NCBI RefSeq assembly: GCF_029433095.1
Contig: NZ_JARNTX010000002.1
Location: 1,606,176 to 1,670,175 of the forward strand
Direction: 5' to 3'
DNA: 64,000 nucleotides
DNA from: Hymenobacter sp. YC55
GTDB lineage: Bacteria; Bacteroidota; Bacteroidia; Cytophagales; Hymenobacteraceae
The notes beneath the pieces are model-generated. The model was not told where the DNA came from. It saw only the letters and a program-made list of their open reading frames with translations, and ran no database searches. Position 1 is the stretch's first letter, and every line of letters starts with the position of its first letter. Shown here one piece after another: positions 1 through 8,438 of the stretch. Made by a program: the position numbers and the translations under genes.

Positions 1-821
1 TGCTGCTGGAATGGTGGTCGCGCAACCGGTTTGGGCGGCATCTTTACATCGGGCAGGGGGCCTACCGCATGCTGGAAACCAGCCGCCGCGACACGGCCTG
101 GCTCGGCAACCGGGAACTGCCCCGGCAAGTCCGGATGAACCGCTCTTTCCCCGCCGATGTGCAGGGTAGCGTGTTCTTCAGCTCGAAGTCGTTGCTGGTG
201 AATCCCCGGCACGCCGCCGATTCGTTACGCCTGAACCTGTTCCGCTACCCGGCCCTCGTCCCGACGATGCCTTGGCTGGATGCTGTACCGCCCCGTCCCG
301 CGCAGAACTTGGTGGTTACGGCCTCTCCCAAAGCCAATACCCTCACCTGGCAGCCTGCCCCCATTGCCCCCGACGGCGACCTAGCGGCCTACTATGTGCT
401 CTACCGCTTCGCCGAAAACGAAACGCCCACTCCCGACGATCCGCGCCACATCCTGACCGTGTTGCGTCCGCGTCCCGGTGCTGGCTTGGCTTACGTGGAT
501 ACCACCGCCCGCTCGGGCCTTGGCTACGCTTATTACCTTACCGCCGTAGATAGGCTGCACAATGAGAGCCGCCCCGTAAACGTGCGTACCACGGGCCGCC
601 CCGTCGAGATTATTGTAGCGCAAGCTTCCGCTAACCCGGCGCCCGTGCCGCCCGCTGTGCCGCCCGTGGCTACTACGCCACCTCGGCCCACCCCATCAAC
701 GCCTCGCTCCACTACCACGCGCATCAGCACTTCGGCAGGTAGCATTACCAAAATCAAGACGAAGATCAAGCCTCGTAAAAAGCGCGGCGGATTCTTCCGA
801 AGAATTTTCGGCGGACGCTAG
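1..821 (+). CDS. C-terminal part of a family-10-type glycosyl hydrolase (GHL10/YngK-like), 5' truncated
   Basis: The reading frame is open from base 3 to the stop at 819-821, so the gene starts left of the window; the ATG at 69 is internal. The first visible residues (LYIGQGAYRM) resemble the end of the catalytic barrel of GHL10/DUF187 proteins, where a 'YIG.aaY' strand precedes the C-terminal part. A fibronectin type III-like domain follows (about PPRPAQNLVVTAS to VNVRTTGRPV), then a Pro/Thr-rich linker and a very basic tail (KIKTKIKPRKKRGGFFRRIFGG). The family acts on polysaccharide or peptidoglycan-type glycans and is usually exported, but the signal peptide would lie outside the window. 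The Lys/Arg-rich C-terminus is unusual and might bind the envelope. Family assignment rests on a short segment. Confidence 0.65.
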   Translation, partial: LLEWWSRNRFGRHLYIGQGAYRMLETSRRDTAWLGNRELPRQVRMNRSFPADVQGSVFFSSKSLLVNPRHAADSLRLNLFRYPALVPTMPWLDAVPPRPAQNLVVTASPKANTLTWQPAPIAPDGDLAAYYVLYRFAENETPTPDDPRHILTVLRPRPGAGLAYVDTTARSGLGYAYYLTAVDRLHNESRPVNVRTTGRPVEIIVAQASANPAPVPPAVPPVATTPPRPTPSTPRSTTTRISTSAGSITKIKTKIKPRKKRGGFFRRIFGGR

Positions 822-860
822 GTTTTTCAACTCTACTTAAGCTAATAAACGAAGTAACGA

Positions 861-1028
861 AGCTGTTCCAGGAAATCACCTGCCCGTCATGCTGAGCGCA
901 GTCGAAGCATCTCGCTCGACTCGTTGAGCTCATAAAGGAGTTACCACACTAGCCAGATGCTTCGACTACGCCTCCGGCTTCGCTCAGCATGACGGTATGG
1001 AGAAGGTTGATTGATTTCCTGGTCAGCT
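861..1028. repeat. Palindromic REP/MITE-like element
   Basis: Two nested inverted repeats share one centre. The inner arms are 884-912 (contains CGTCATGCTGAGCG) and 955-995 (contains CGCTCAGCATGACGG), the right arm carrying about 10 extra bases (CCTCCGGCTT). The outer arms are 868-878 (CCAGGAAATCA) and 1012-1022 (TGATTTCCTGG), perfect over 11 bp and extendable outward through AAGCTG/CAGCTT with a small mismatch. The whole could fold into a cruciform of about 165 bp. No transposase is encoded, so it would be a non-autonomous, dispersed intergenic repeat. Confidence 0.7.
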
Positions 1029-1045
1029 TTATAAGTATATAGCAA

Positions 1046-1076
1046 AAGCCTCCTTCGCTATAGCGAGGGAGGCCTT
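1046..1076. terminator. Hairpin, possible terminator
   Basis: GCCTCCTTCGC and GCGAGGGAGGC pair around a TATA centre. The minus-strand reading ends in TTTTGC, the plus-strand reading in CCTTGTGTT, so the direction is unclear. Confidence 0.45.
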
Positions 1077-1430
1077 GTGTTACTGATGCTGCTTAAGCTT
1101 TCCGAAAAACCAGGTGGTGGCATAGCTGACTTAGTTGAAGCCTATACTTGGTTTCTAAATCAGCTACGCTACCATCTGGCGGCCAGTACCAGTAGGAACT
1201 GGTAAGGCACTTTCGGGATAAACGCCGGGTGGGTGCTTATGGATGTAGAAACACAAAAGCAGCTCAAGAGTTGCAGCCTATTGCCCAGATTATCTGTCGA
1301 AGATTTTCACCGAACACTGAATGAGCCGGATACAGTAACGAAGAAAATCATCTACATAGCCGGCTTCGGACAGAATAAGGTATAGCGTAGCGGACTAATG
1401 CAGCGCGGGCAACCGGCTGGCTGGTTTGTT

Positions 1431-1480
1431 GCATCATAAAAAAGGCTCTGCTATCAATAGCAGAGCCTTTTTTATGATGC
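1431..1480. terminator. Bidirectional intrinsic terminator
   Basis: A perfect inverted repeat: GCATCATAAAAAAGGCTCTG and its complement flank a short TATCAATA centre. A-tract and T-tract on opposite sides let it stop transcripts from both sides. It sits 15 bases past the stop of the minus-strand lipoprotein gene and closes that SusC/SusD operon. Confidence 0.85.
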
Positions 1481-1495
1481 AACAAACACAAATTG

Positions 1496-2812
1496 CTACA
1501 GTGCCTTTACTGCCAGCGTTACGGCTGCATCGGTGGGGGAGGTTCGGTTGATACCTGCCACCGTGAAGATGACGTACTGGTCGAGGCCACGCACACGGGC
1601 AATAACCACGTCACCTACCACCACGTTATCGAGCGTGGTTACTTGGTTGGCAGCCGGAGCAGTCAGGAACGCTTGCCGAATGCTGTTGAGCGTGGCACTG
1701 GTATATGCTGCGGCACCGCCCGTAGTATAGCGGAAGAAGCGGGTAGGAACGGGCGCAGGCGTGCCCGTAGTGGGGTTTAGGGCTTGCAGACGCACTGCAT
1801 TGCTGGCCGTACTGGTAATAGCAAGGTCCTTGCTGCTAGCAGCCCCGGTAGCTGGTACTGGCATAAACGAAGTAAGATCGTAAGCAGCTAAGTCGCCGCC
1901 GGTGGTACCGGTGTACGAAAGCGTAACCGTGCGCGCCGCGGCTAGTGCGGTAGACGTACCGGGGGTGAGAGCAGGCGCCGTAATAGTAGCCGTGCGGAAA
2001 GTAGCAGCCAGCGGGGGAGTGCGCTCTTGGTAACGGCTTTTGGCCTCAAACCGGAACACAACGGGTTGGCCGCTGCTGCCGGGTGGCAAAGTCAGATCCA
2101 CATTCACGGTGGTAGCTGCACCGCTCTGCGTACCAGCCACAGGTACTCGTTGGCGGGCAAAGCGGCGTTCGTCGCCGCTACCTACTTTCACGTACGTAAT
2201 CAAACTATCAAGGTCCTTGAACAAAGTGCCGGTGGAGGTAATGGCAGTGGCAGTCGTAATGCCTCCTTCGTTCAACACGACCGGGTAACGCACTACGTCG
2301 CCGGGAACGGGCGTAATCGTGCTGGGGGCCGTTACGTTGCTTACGTTGTTCACGCGAATGGTAGGTGTGGCTTGCGCCAAACGGAAGCTGAACGTACGCG
2401 TCTTGGTTTGCCCGTTCTGGCTCACCAACACGGCGTCAACCCGCACGTTTGCCTTGTTCTGCCCAGCGGGTACAGTGTAGTTGACAAGCAGCGTATCCGA
2501 TTGCCGAATACGGGAGAAGGCTGCCCGATAGGGAATAGTCTGCACCAGCGTGGAGTCGCGGCCAGGCTCAACTTTTTGCAAAATGCGGATTTCACTGAGG
2601 GGAGCAGTTTGCTCGGCAAAGCGCAACTCGAACTGCACTATCTCGCCGGGTGCGTACTTGGTAGCTGTGCCCAGCGCGTTGGTAGAAAAAGTAGGCAGCT
2701 GCGGACTCACCTCGGTGTAGTAAGTATCCAGCTCCTTTTCGCAGCTGCTGGCCAACACCGCCAACGCCGGTAATAGGAGAACTGCAGCGCGGGAAAGTTT
2801 AGAAAATATCAT
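1496..2812 (-). CDS. Lipoprotein at the third position of a SusC/SusD operon
   Basis: This 438-residue protein begins with a lipoprotein signal (hydrophobic run, then LASSC with the acylated Cys at residue 24), so it should be anchored in the envelope, probably on the outer membrane. The body is Thr/Ser/Ala-rich with beta-type segments and no domain I recognise; it looks like one or more Ig-like folds. It is the last gene of a minus-strand operon: the SusD-like gene ends 45 bases upstream and a strong terminator follows. In Sus-type loci this position often carries a surface lipoprotein (SusE/SusF type) that helps bind the ligand; that role is inferred only from position. Confidence 0.75.
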   Translation of the reverse strand: MIFSKLSRAAVLLLPALAVLASSCEKELDTYYTEVSPQLPTFSTNALGTATKYAPGEIVQFELRFAEQTAPLSEIRILQKVEPGRDSTLVQTIPYRAAFSRIRQSDTLLVNYTVPAGQNKANVRVDAVLVSQNGQTKTRTFSFRLAQATPTIRVNNVSNVTAPSTITPVPGDVVRYPVVLNEGGITTATAITSTGTLFKDLDSLITYVKVGSGDERRFARQRVPVAGTQSGAATTVNVDLTLPPGSSGQPVVFRFEAKSRYQERTPPLAATFRTATITAPALTPGTSTALAAARTVTLSYTGTTGGDLAAYDLTSFMPVPATGAASSKDLAITSTASNAVRLQALNPTTGTPAPVPTRFFRYTTGGAAAYTSATLNSIRQAFLTAPAANQVTTLDNVVVGDVVIARVRGLDQYVIFTVAGINRTSPTDAAVTLAVKAL

Positions 2813-2857
2813 TCGCTTCAGGAAAAATAGCCAAAGAAAATACCGCCAGGTTGCCGG

Positions 2858-4447
2858 TTAAGGACGGTCCCACCACAGCGGCTTGCCCACATAGTCGTCG
2901 TTGTTGGTGGCGCCTGCTTCGGAGAATAGGCGAGCCACTTCGTCGGGACTGTAGAGCGTTTCGGTGGCCCCAGGCAGCATCCGACGCGGGAAGCGTTGCG
3001 TAGGATCGGTGGCGGCACTTAAGCTCGGATTTACACCGTTGCCCGTCGGATATTCTAAGTTCACGTACACATTCGAACTGAAGTCGTAGCGCCGCATATC
3101 CGACCACGATTCTGGGTTCAGGAACATGGCAATATACTTCTGCTCCATAATGGCACGCGGCAGGTTGGGGTTGTTGGACGAAGCCAACTGCGCTTCCGTC
3201 TGCGCGACGGCAGGACTAGCCAGATAGGCATCAATTTGAGCCGGTGTGATAGTTGGAAACGTGATGGCTGGCGCGCTGAATGTGCCTCCAGCACCTATCT
3301 TGGTCATATGGGCTCGAATACCTGCCTTGTAGGCTGTCAGGGCGCGCCCCCTATTACCGGCTTTAAAGGCAGCTTCGGCTTCAATAAACTTCAACTCGTG
3401 GTAGGTGATAACCTCGAAATAGCCTAAGTCGCGGGCGTACCAGCTGGCGTAGAAATCGGTGGTATTGTTGGAGTTTGGAATGACGTTCGTGCCAACCGTA
3501 GTGCCAACTCCCGGCGAGGACCCAGTGCTGGTAGTCGGCGCCATAATGCCGAAGCGCGGGTCCGTGACTCCCGGAAACGTAGTGCCGTTCAGGTACTTAA
3601 TAAAGTTGGTGGAATAAGTGGCCGTACCGAAGTTGGCGCGGGTAGTGCCAAAGATGTTGGTGGTATTGGCTAAGGGCGCAATGGCGGTCTGATACTGGAT
3701 CTGCGCGTCGTCGGCGCTGTTCAAAAAGCCTTTGTCTACCAACGCCAGCACGGCATTCGGATCGTAGCTAGCCTTCTTCGTGAGGTGTTGAAGCTGACGG
3801 GCCTTCAGCGAATATGCCAGTCTGATCCATTTTTTTACGTCGCCTTTGTACAGAATGTCGCCACTCTCGCTGGGCGTAGTGGTATAGAATGGGCGCGTAT
3901 TCTGGCTGGCATCCTTGCTCATTTCCACAATGCCCTCGTCGAGCAACTGATTTACCGTGGCGTAAATCTGTTCCTGTGAGTCGTACTTCGGCTTGAAGTT
4001 GGCCCCTCCTTGATACGCCTCCGTGTAGGGCACATCACCCATCATGTCGGTGAGGTGGGCCAAAATGAGAGCCTGCATAATCTTGCCAGCGCCCACATAA
4101 TACGCCGAGCCTTCGGCCTGCGCCGCCGCTATCATGGGCGGAATATTGCCGCCCGACTGAAAGTAGGAGTAGTTGAAGGTGTTAGTGCTCTGGGCGTTGG
4201 TGAAGCGGTACTGGTCGTTGCCGCCGCTGTTGATGGTGCGGCTCACCACGTATTGCTCGATAAAAGGCGTACGCAGCGCCGTAAACATCTGGGTCTGGAT
4301 GCCATTGCTGATGATGCTAGGCAACAAGAAGTTGGGAGTCGTTTCGGACGGGTTGTTCGGGTTATCGTTCACGTCGAGGTAACTCTCGCACGACGTGAGG
4401 GCGCTACCACCCAGCAGCAACCCCAGGAAAAGAAGGTATTTTTTCAT
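2858..4447 (-). CDS. SusD/RagB-like outer-membrane lipoprotein (SusD-like_2 type)
   Basis: The 529-residue product starts MKKYLLFLGLL and has a lipobox ending at Cys20 (ALTSC). The following YLDVNDNPNNP segment is characteristic of the SusD-like_2 group, as are the alpha-helical TPR-like repeats and the C-terminal RAIMEQKYIAMF and WSDMRRYDF segments. SusD proteins sit as lids on SusC channels and capture the nutrient at the cell surface. An in-frame ATG 18 bases upstream (4465) is less likely because it would put six extra residues before the signal peptide. The gene lies 80 bases after the SusC gene and 45 before the operon's last lipoprotein, so the three are probably co-transcribed. The substrate cannot be read from the sequence; no glycan-active enzyme is in the operon. 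Confidence 0.92.
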   Translation of the reverse strand: MKKYLLFLGLLLGGSALTSCESYLDVNDNPNNPSETTPNFLLPSIISNGIQTQMFTALRTPFIEQYVVSRTINSGGNDQYRFTNAQSTNTFNYSYFQSGGNIPPMIAAAQAEGSAYYVGAGKIMQALILAHLTDMMGDVPYTEAYQGGANFKPKYDSQEQIYATVNQLLDEGIVEMSKDASQNTRPFYTTTPSESGDILYKGDVKKWIRLAYSLKARQLQHLTKKASYDPNAVLALVDKGFLNSADDAQIQYQTAIAPLANTTNIFGTTRANFGTATYSTNFIKYLNGTTFPGVTDPRFGIMAPTTSTGSSPGVGTTVGTNVIPNSNNTTDFYASWYARDLGYFEVITYHELKFIEAEAAFKAGNRGRALTAYKAGIRAHMTKIGAGGTFSAPAITFPTITPAQIDAYLASPAVAQTEAQLASSNNPNLPRAIMEQKYIAMFLNPESWSDMRRYDFSSNVYVNLEYPTGNGVNPSLSAATDPTQRFPRRMLPGATETLYSPDEVARLFSEAGATNNDDYVGKPLWWDRP

Positions 4448-4527
4448 CTGAAATGTATAAATCAATTGCTTGATTGCTAAATGCTTATTTGTTTAATAAG
4501 CCATTCAACAACTCAGCTATTAGACAA

Positions 4528-7500
4528 TTAGAACGTCACCCGCAAGCCCATATCCACGCCGCGCGTGGCGGGCACATTGCCGTAGTCGAAGCCGTTGGAG
4601 CCACCCCCACGCACGCCAGACCCGGCCGCTGCCGTTTCGGGGTCGGCACCGCTGTATTTGGTGAGCAGCATGAGGTTGCGGCCGGTTACGTTCAACTCAA
4701 TTGCCTTCAAGAAGCTGGTTTTGCTAAGCAGCGAAGTAGGCAGCGAGTAGCTGAGCGTCACGTAGCGTAGCCGCGTCCAAGAGGCGTCTTCTATGAAAGG
4801 TGTGCCCACTGCCCCAAGAATAGTGCGGTAATACGTCTGCGTAAGCTCAACTGTGCGGTTGTTCTGCGTGTAAGTGCCATCAGAGTTGGCTATTACCCCG
4901 TCGAATACCACCTGCTTGTAGCGGTCAGCGGTACGGGCGCTGAGACCAGTGCCCGTAGAGTACAGGTCGTTGCCATTGATTACCTTGCCACCCACCCGGA
5001 AGTCCAGCAAGAAGCTCATCGACAAGGCTTTGTACGTGAACGTGTTGGTGAGTTGCGTGGTAAAGCGCGGTGCCCGGTTGCCAGCATAAATAAATGTAGT
5101 GCCCGGAATGGGGTAGCCCGTGGTGCCGTTAATCAAGATTTTGCCGAAATCAGGGCTATCAGGGTTTGTTACCCGCTGGAAATCATAAGCGCCAATACCC
5201 GTTATGGGCTGACCTAGGAAAGCGCCGCCTTGGTGGACGTTGGTGATAAAGGCGTCGGACTGGAATACCACCGTTAGCGGGTAGGGCAGCGACTCTGTGC
5301 GGTTGGTGTTGTGGTAGAAGTTAGCCAGAATATCCCAGGTGAAACCACCCGCATCTTTGATAGGGGTGCCGTTCAGGGTTATTTCTTGGCCTTCGTTGGT
5401 AACTACCCCACCGTTGATGTACTGCAGAATGTAGCCGGTAGCCTGACTTACGCGAGGCGCAATCAGCTGATCTTTGGTGCGCGAGAAATAGTAGTTGAAG
5501 TCGAGGCCGAGGCGGTTTTGCAGGAATTGCAGGTTGATACCGGCCTCATACGAACGGGTGCGCTCCGGCTTCAGAAGGGGGTTCGAGCCGAAGAAGTCGT
5601 TGCGGAAGCCGCCCCCGATATAGGTGTTGGTGGTTAGCGGCGACTGCACGCGGTACGGACCCGTGTCGCGGCCCACTTCCGCCACCGACGCCCGAATCTT
5701 GCCGAAGTTCAGAATCCTGTTCTGTTCCAGGCCCAGCGTGCGGGTGAACTCGTAGCCCAAAGCCGCCGAACCATACCCGAAGCCCTTGCCGAAGATTTTG
5801 CCTTCGTCGGGGCGGGGTAGGGTAGAGGATTGGTCGTAGCGGCCCTGCAATTCCACCGTCACCTGGTCATACAAAGTAGCGCTCAGACGAGCAAAATTGC
5901 CGATCAAGCGGCGCACCGCTACACGCTGCAACACGCCGCGGTTTACAGTATTGTTGATGCTGACAAACGTTGGGTTCTGAAAAACCAAGCCAACGTAGTC
6001 CACGGCTTCGTCGCGGCTCTGCTCGATGGTATTGCCAAGCACCAGCGTACCGCGGAAGTTCTCGTTGATAGTGTGGTTGAAGGACGCCAGCGTGGTAGCC
6101 GTTAGTAGACGGTTGAAGTCTACCGTTTCGGCAATGCCACCGTTCTGGTTACTAGCCTGCGACGTGCCAACTGCTCGCACCGACCTGGATTGGGTATTGG
6201 CTATGTCGGTACCAATATTGTGGCTCAGGGTCAGAAACTTGAAAGGCTGATAACTTAGCTGCGTGTTCCCAATGAAGCGGTTGGTGCGGTCGGTCTGGGG
6301 GTTGAAGCGGGCCGTCCAATACGGGTTATCGGCGTCGGCATCAATGCCGTTGTTGGGCGGTAGCAAGCGGCGGCGGGTGCCGTCGGCATTAAGGTAGTTG
6401 CGAGCATCATCGTTCTGGGGCCAGTTCAATAGGCTCAGCAAAAAGCCTCCCGTCGAACTGCCGGCTGTAGTCAGAAGTCCAGGCCCTTGTAGTGTGCGCC
6501 GTCCGCCCGAGTTCAGGTACTGGGCCGAGGCTGTGACGCTCAGCTTAGGCGAAATCTGGGCCGTGCCCGACATGCGCACCGTTGTCTTGTCGTACTTGTT
6601 TTCCGGCGTCACGCCCGATTGGTCGAGCCGAGAAGCGGATACGAAGAAAGTTGCCTTTTCCGTACCGCCCGACATATTGAGGAAGTGCTGGTACGCGTAG
6701 CCTTTCTCGAAAAAGTCGCTCAGGTTGTTATAAACTGGTTGACCTGGCTGAAAGCGTGGCCCCCACGAGTTACGCGTGGTGCCATCAAACACCCCTTCGG
6801 AACCTTGCCCATACTCGCGCTGAATTTTAGGCAGTCGGTTCACTTCATCCACCGAAAACTGAGTACGGTAGCTGAGCGTCGTGCGGCCCGCTACGCCTTT
6901 TTTGGTGGTAATAACCACAGCCCCATTGGCAGCTCGTAGTCCGTAGAGCGCGGCCGCGGCCGGGCCTTTTAGCACCGTAATGCTGGCAATGTCTTCGGGG
7001 TTGATGTCGCCGGCACGGTTGGGCGTGCCCACGGAGCGGCCCAGTTGGCCATTAAACTGCGACCCGGCCCCTGGTGCGGTGCTTTCCTGAAACGACGAGT
7101 TATCCATAATGATACCGTCGATGATGAACAGGGGCTGGTTGTCGCCGTCGAGCGAAGTGCCGCCCCGAATCACGATGGCGGAGCCTTCGCCCGGCGCCCC
7201 ACCCGACGAGGTGATATTCACGCCCGCTACTTTGCCCTGCAAGGCATTCACGACGTTGGTTTGGCGCGAGTCGATGATGTCTTTGGATTTCACTTCCTGC
7301 ACCGCCGTCACAATATCACGTCTGTCCTGCGCAATGTTGTAGCCCGTTACTACTACGTCTTTCAGCTCCGTGGTATTCTCGCTTAAGCCCACATCCAGCG
7401 TGCTTTCTTCGCCAACGGCGCGCTCCAGCGTGGTGTACCCGATAAAGCTGAAGGAGAGCGTATTGCCGGTTGCAGCTTGCAGCGTGTAGCGGCCATCGGG

Positions 7501-7671
7501 GCCAGTGCTGGTACCAATGGTAGTGCCCTTAACTAGAACCGTTACGCCCGGCAACGGGCTCCGGTCAGCTGCCGAGGTGACCACACCGGTGATGGTGCGC
7601 TGCGCCTGAGCAAAACCGGGCGGAGCCACGAGCACGCACAAGCTGGCAGGCAGCAAGTAAAGTCTTTTCAT
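4528..7671 (-). CDS. SusC/RagA-type TonB-linked outer-membrane receptor
   Basis: This 1047-residue protein has a signal peptide (cut near residue 23, GFAQAQ), then a CarboxypepD_reg-like domain (about 26-98, with ITGVVTSAADRSPLPGVTV), the TonB-box region (DVVVTGY, about 105-111), a plug domain with the SusC signature (VIRGGTSLDG and LFIIDGI, 168-188), and a 22-strand-type barrel ending in the C-terminal Phe expected for outer-membrane proteins. It would import a ligand through the outer membrane using TonB energy, together with the SusD-like protein encoded next. It is the first gene of the minus-strand operon, and its upstream region is shared with a divergent second SusC gene. The length is normal for the family. 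Confidence 0.95.
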   Translation of the reverse strand: MKRLYLLPASLCVLVAPPGFAQAQRTITGVVTSAADRSPLPGVTVLVKGTTIGTSTGPDGRYTLQAATGNTLSFSFIGYTTLERAVGEESTLDVGLSENTTELKDVVVTGYNIAQDRRDIVTAVQEVKSKDIIDSRQTNVVNALQGKVAGVNITSSGGAPGEGSAIVIRGGTSLDGDNQPLFIIDGIIMDNSSFQESTAPGAGSQFNGQLGRSVGTPNRAGDINPEDIASITVLKGPAAAALYGLRAANGAVVITTKKGVAGRTTLSYRTQFSVDEVNRLPKIQREYGQGSEGVFDGTTRNSWGPRFQPGQPVYNNLSDFFEKGYAYQHFLNMSGGTEKATFFVSASRLDQSGVTPENKYDKTTVRMSGTAQISPKLSVTASAQYLNSGGRRTLQGPGLLTTAGSSTGGFLLSLLNWPQNDDARNYLNADGTRRRLLPPNNGIDADADNPYWTARFNPQTDRTNRFIGNTQLSYQPFKFLTLSHNIGTDIANTQSRSVRAVGTSQASNQNGGIAETVDFNRLLTATTLASFNHTINENFRGTLVLGNTIEQSRDEAVDYVGLVFQNPTFVSINNTVNRGVLQRVAVRRLIGNFARLSATLYDQVTVELQGRYDQSSTLPRPDEGKIFGKGFGYGSAALGYEFTRTLGLEQNRILNFGKIRASVAEVGRDTGPYRVQSPLTTNTYIGGGFRNDFFGSNPLLKPERTRSYEAGINLQFLQNRLGLDFNYYFSRTKDQLIAPRVSQATGYILQYINGGVVTNEGQEITLNGTPIKDAGGFTWDILANFYHNTNRTESLPYPLTVVFQSDAFITNVHQGGAFLGQPITGIGAYDFQRVTNPDSPDFGKILINGTTGYPIPGTTFIYAGNRAPRFTTQLTNTFTYKALSMSFLLDFRVGGKVINGNDLYSTGTGLSARTADRYKQVVFDGVIANSDGTYTQNNRTVELTQTYYRTILGAVGTPFIEDASWTRLRYVTLSYSLPTSLLSKTSFLKAIELNVTGRNLMLLTKYSGADPETAAAGSGVRGGGSNGFDYGNVPATRGVDMGLRVTF

Positions 7672-8438
7672 AGAGAGAAGAGAGGGTGAATGTGAAAGAG
7701 TAGAGGGGTGAAAAGCGGCCGGCCGGAGCTCAGCTGCTATGCGCAGGCGAATTCCGGCCGGATTAGTATCGGTTCTGATTAGACGGTAGACAACAAAACC
7801 AAGTGACGAGCATCAGGGAAAAGCTGAAGTAACAGGCTGCCTTCAGACCCCTATCGAGTTAAAAGCATGGGTTTGGTCACAATTAAGTAACCTAAGCAAA
7901 GCCTAAACTAGAAAGCTCGTCATGTGTAACCAACTATATATGGGATTTAATTTAGTAATTTTTGATTTTGAATGTCCTTTGAAAAGCCTCAGCTTTCCTG
8001 TCCACTACACCGGCTTACTCCTATGGTCCACGTTGCCGCTACCACCCGCGTTCCAGTCTGAGTATTCTAAGATTACGAGTTGGTTGTGCGGTGTGCATTT
8101 CTAGTAATTCTTGTAATATGGCCAGTCGTTACAAGCAAACGCCTTACAGACTTAGCATGCTGTAGCGTTGAGGTTTGACCGCTGAAATGATGCATTGATT
8201 TAGCTTTTTGCTTTCTCTGATGAGGATGATGGCCGTCGAGTTGATTTAAGCAAGATTACCAGTTCCTACTATAAGGAACACATTGTGATGTAAGCTGGAG
8301 ATGATGTGCGGTAGGCTCTGCTCTTTTGCTCGTGACGCTGCTTTTGAGACAGTATGTGGCGCTTCTGTAGTATCACATAAATCCTATATTAACAACGCTT
8401 TCCCCAAATTCCCACACCACTTTTTCCTTTCCTAAAGT
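7672..8438. other. Divergent control region between two SusC operons
   Basis: These 767 bases separate two head-to-head SusC genes and must contain both promoters. I see no sigma/anti-sigma pair, hybrid two-component regulator or clear TAnnTTTG box. A 60-codon plus-strand ORF at 7922-8104 has no coding character and is not called. The stretch is more AT-rich than the flanking genes. Confidence 0.5.

Larger units (their letters stand above)
822..1495. other. Intergenic region with a palindromic repeat and two hairpins
   Basis: There is no convincing gene in these 674 bases. They hold a large palindromic repeat element (861-1028), a hairpin at 1046-1076 and a perfect bidirectional terminator at 1431-1480. 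A 48-codon plus-strand ORF (1239-1385, ATG to TAG) lies in between; it has no recognisable domain and no visible promoter, so it is not called as a gene. Confidence 0.6.

Noticed and set aside
1239..1385. 48-codon plus-strand ORF
   Set aside because: No domain or conservation evidence; it could be the remnant of a gene, but nothing identifiable is left.
7922..8104. 60-codon plus-strand ORF in the divergent SusC control region
   Set aside because: No coding character, no promoter, and it lies in an AT-rich control region.
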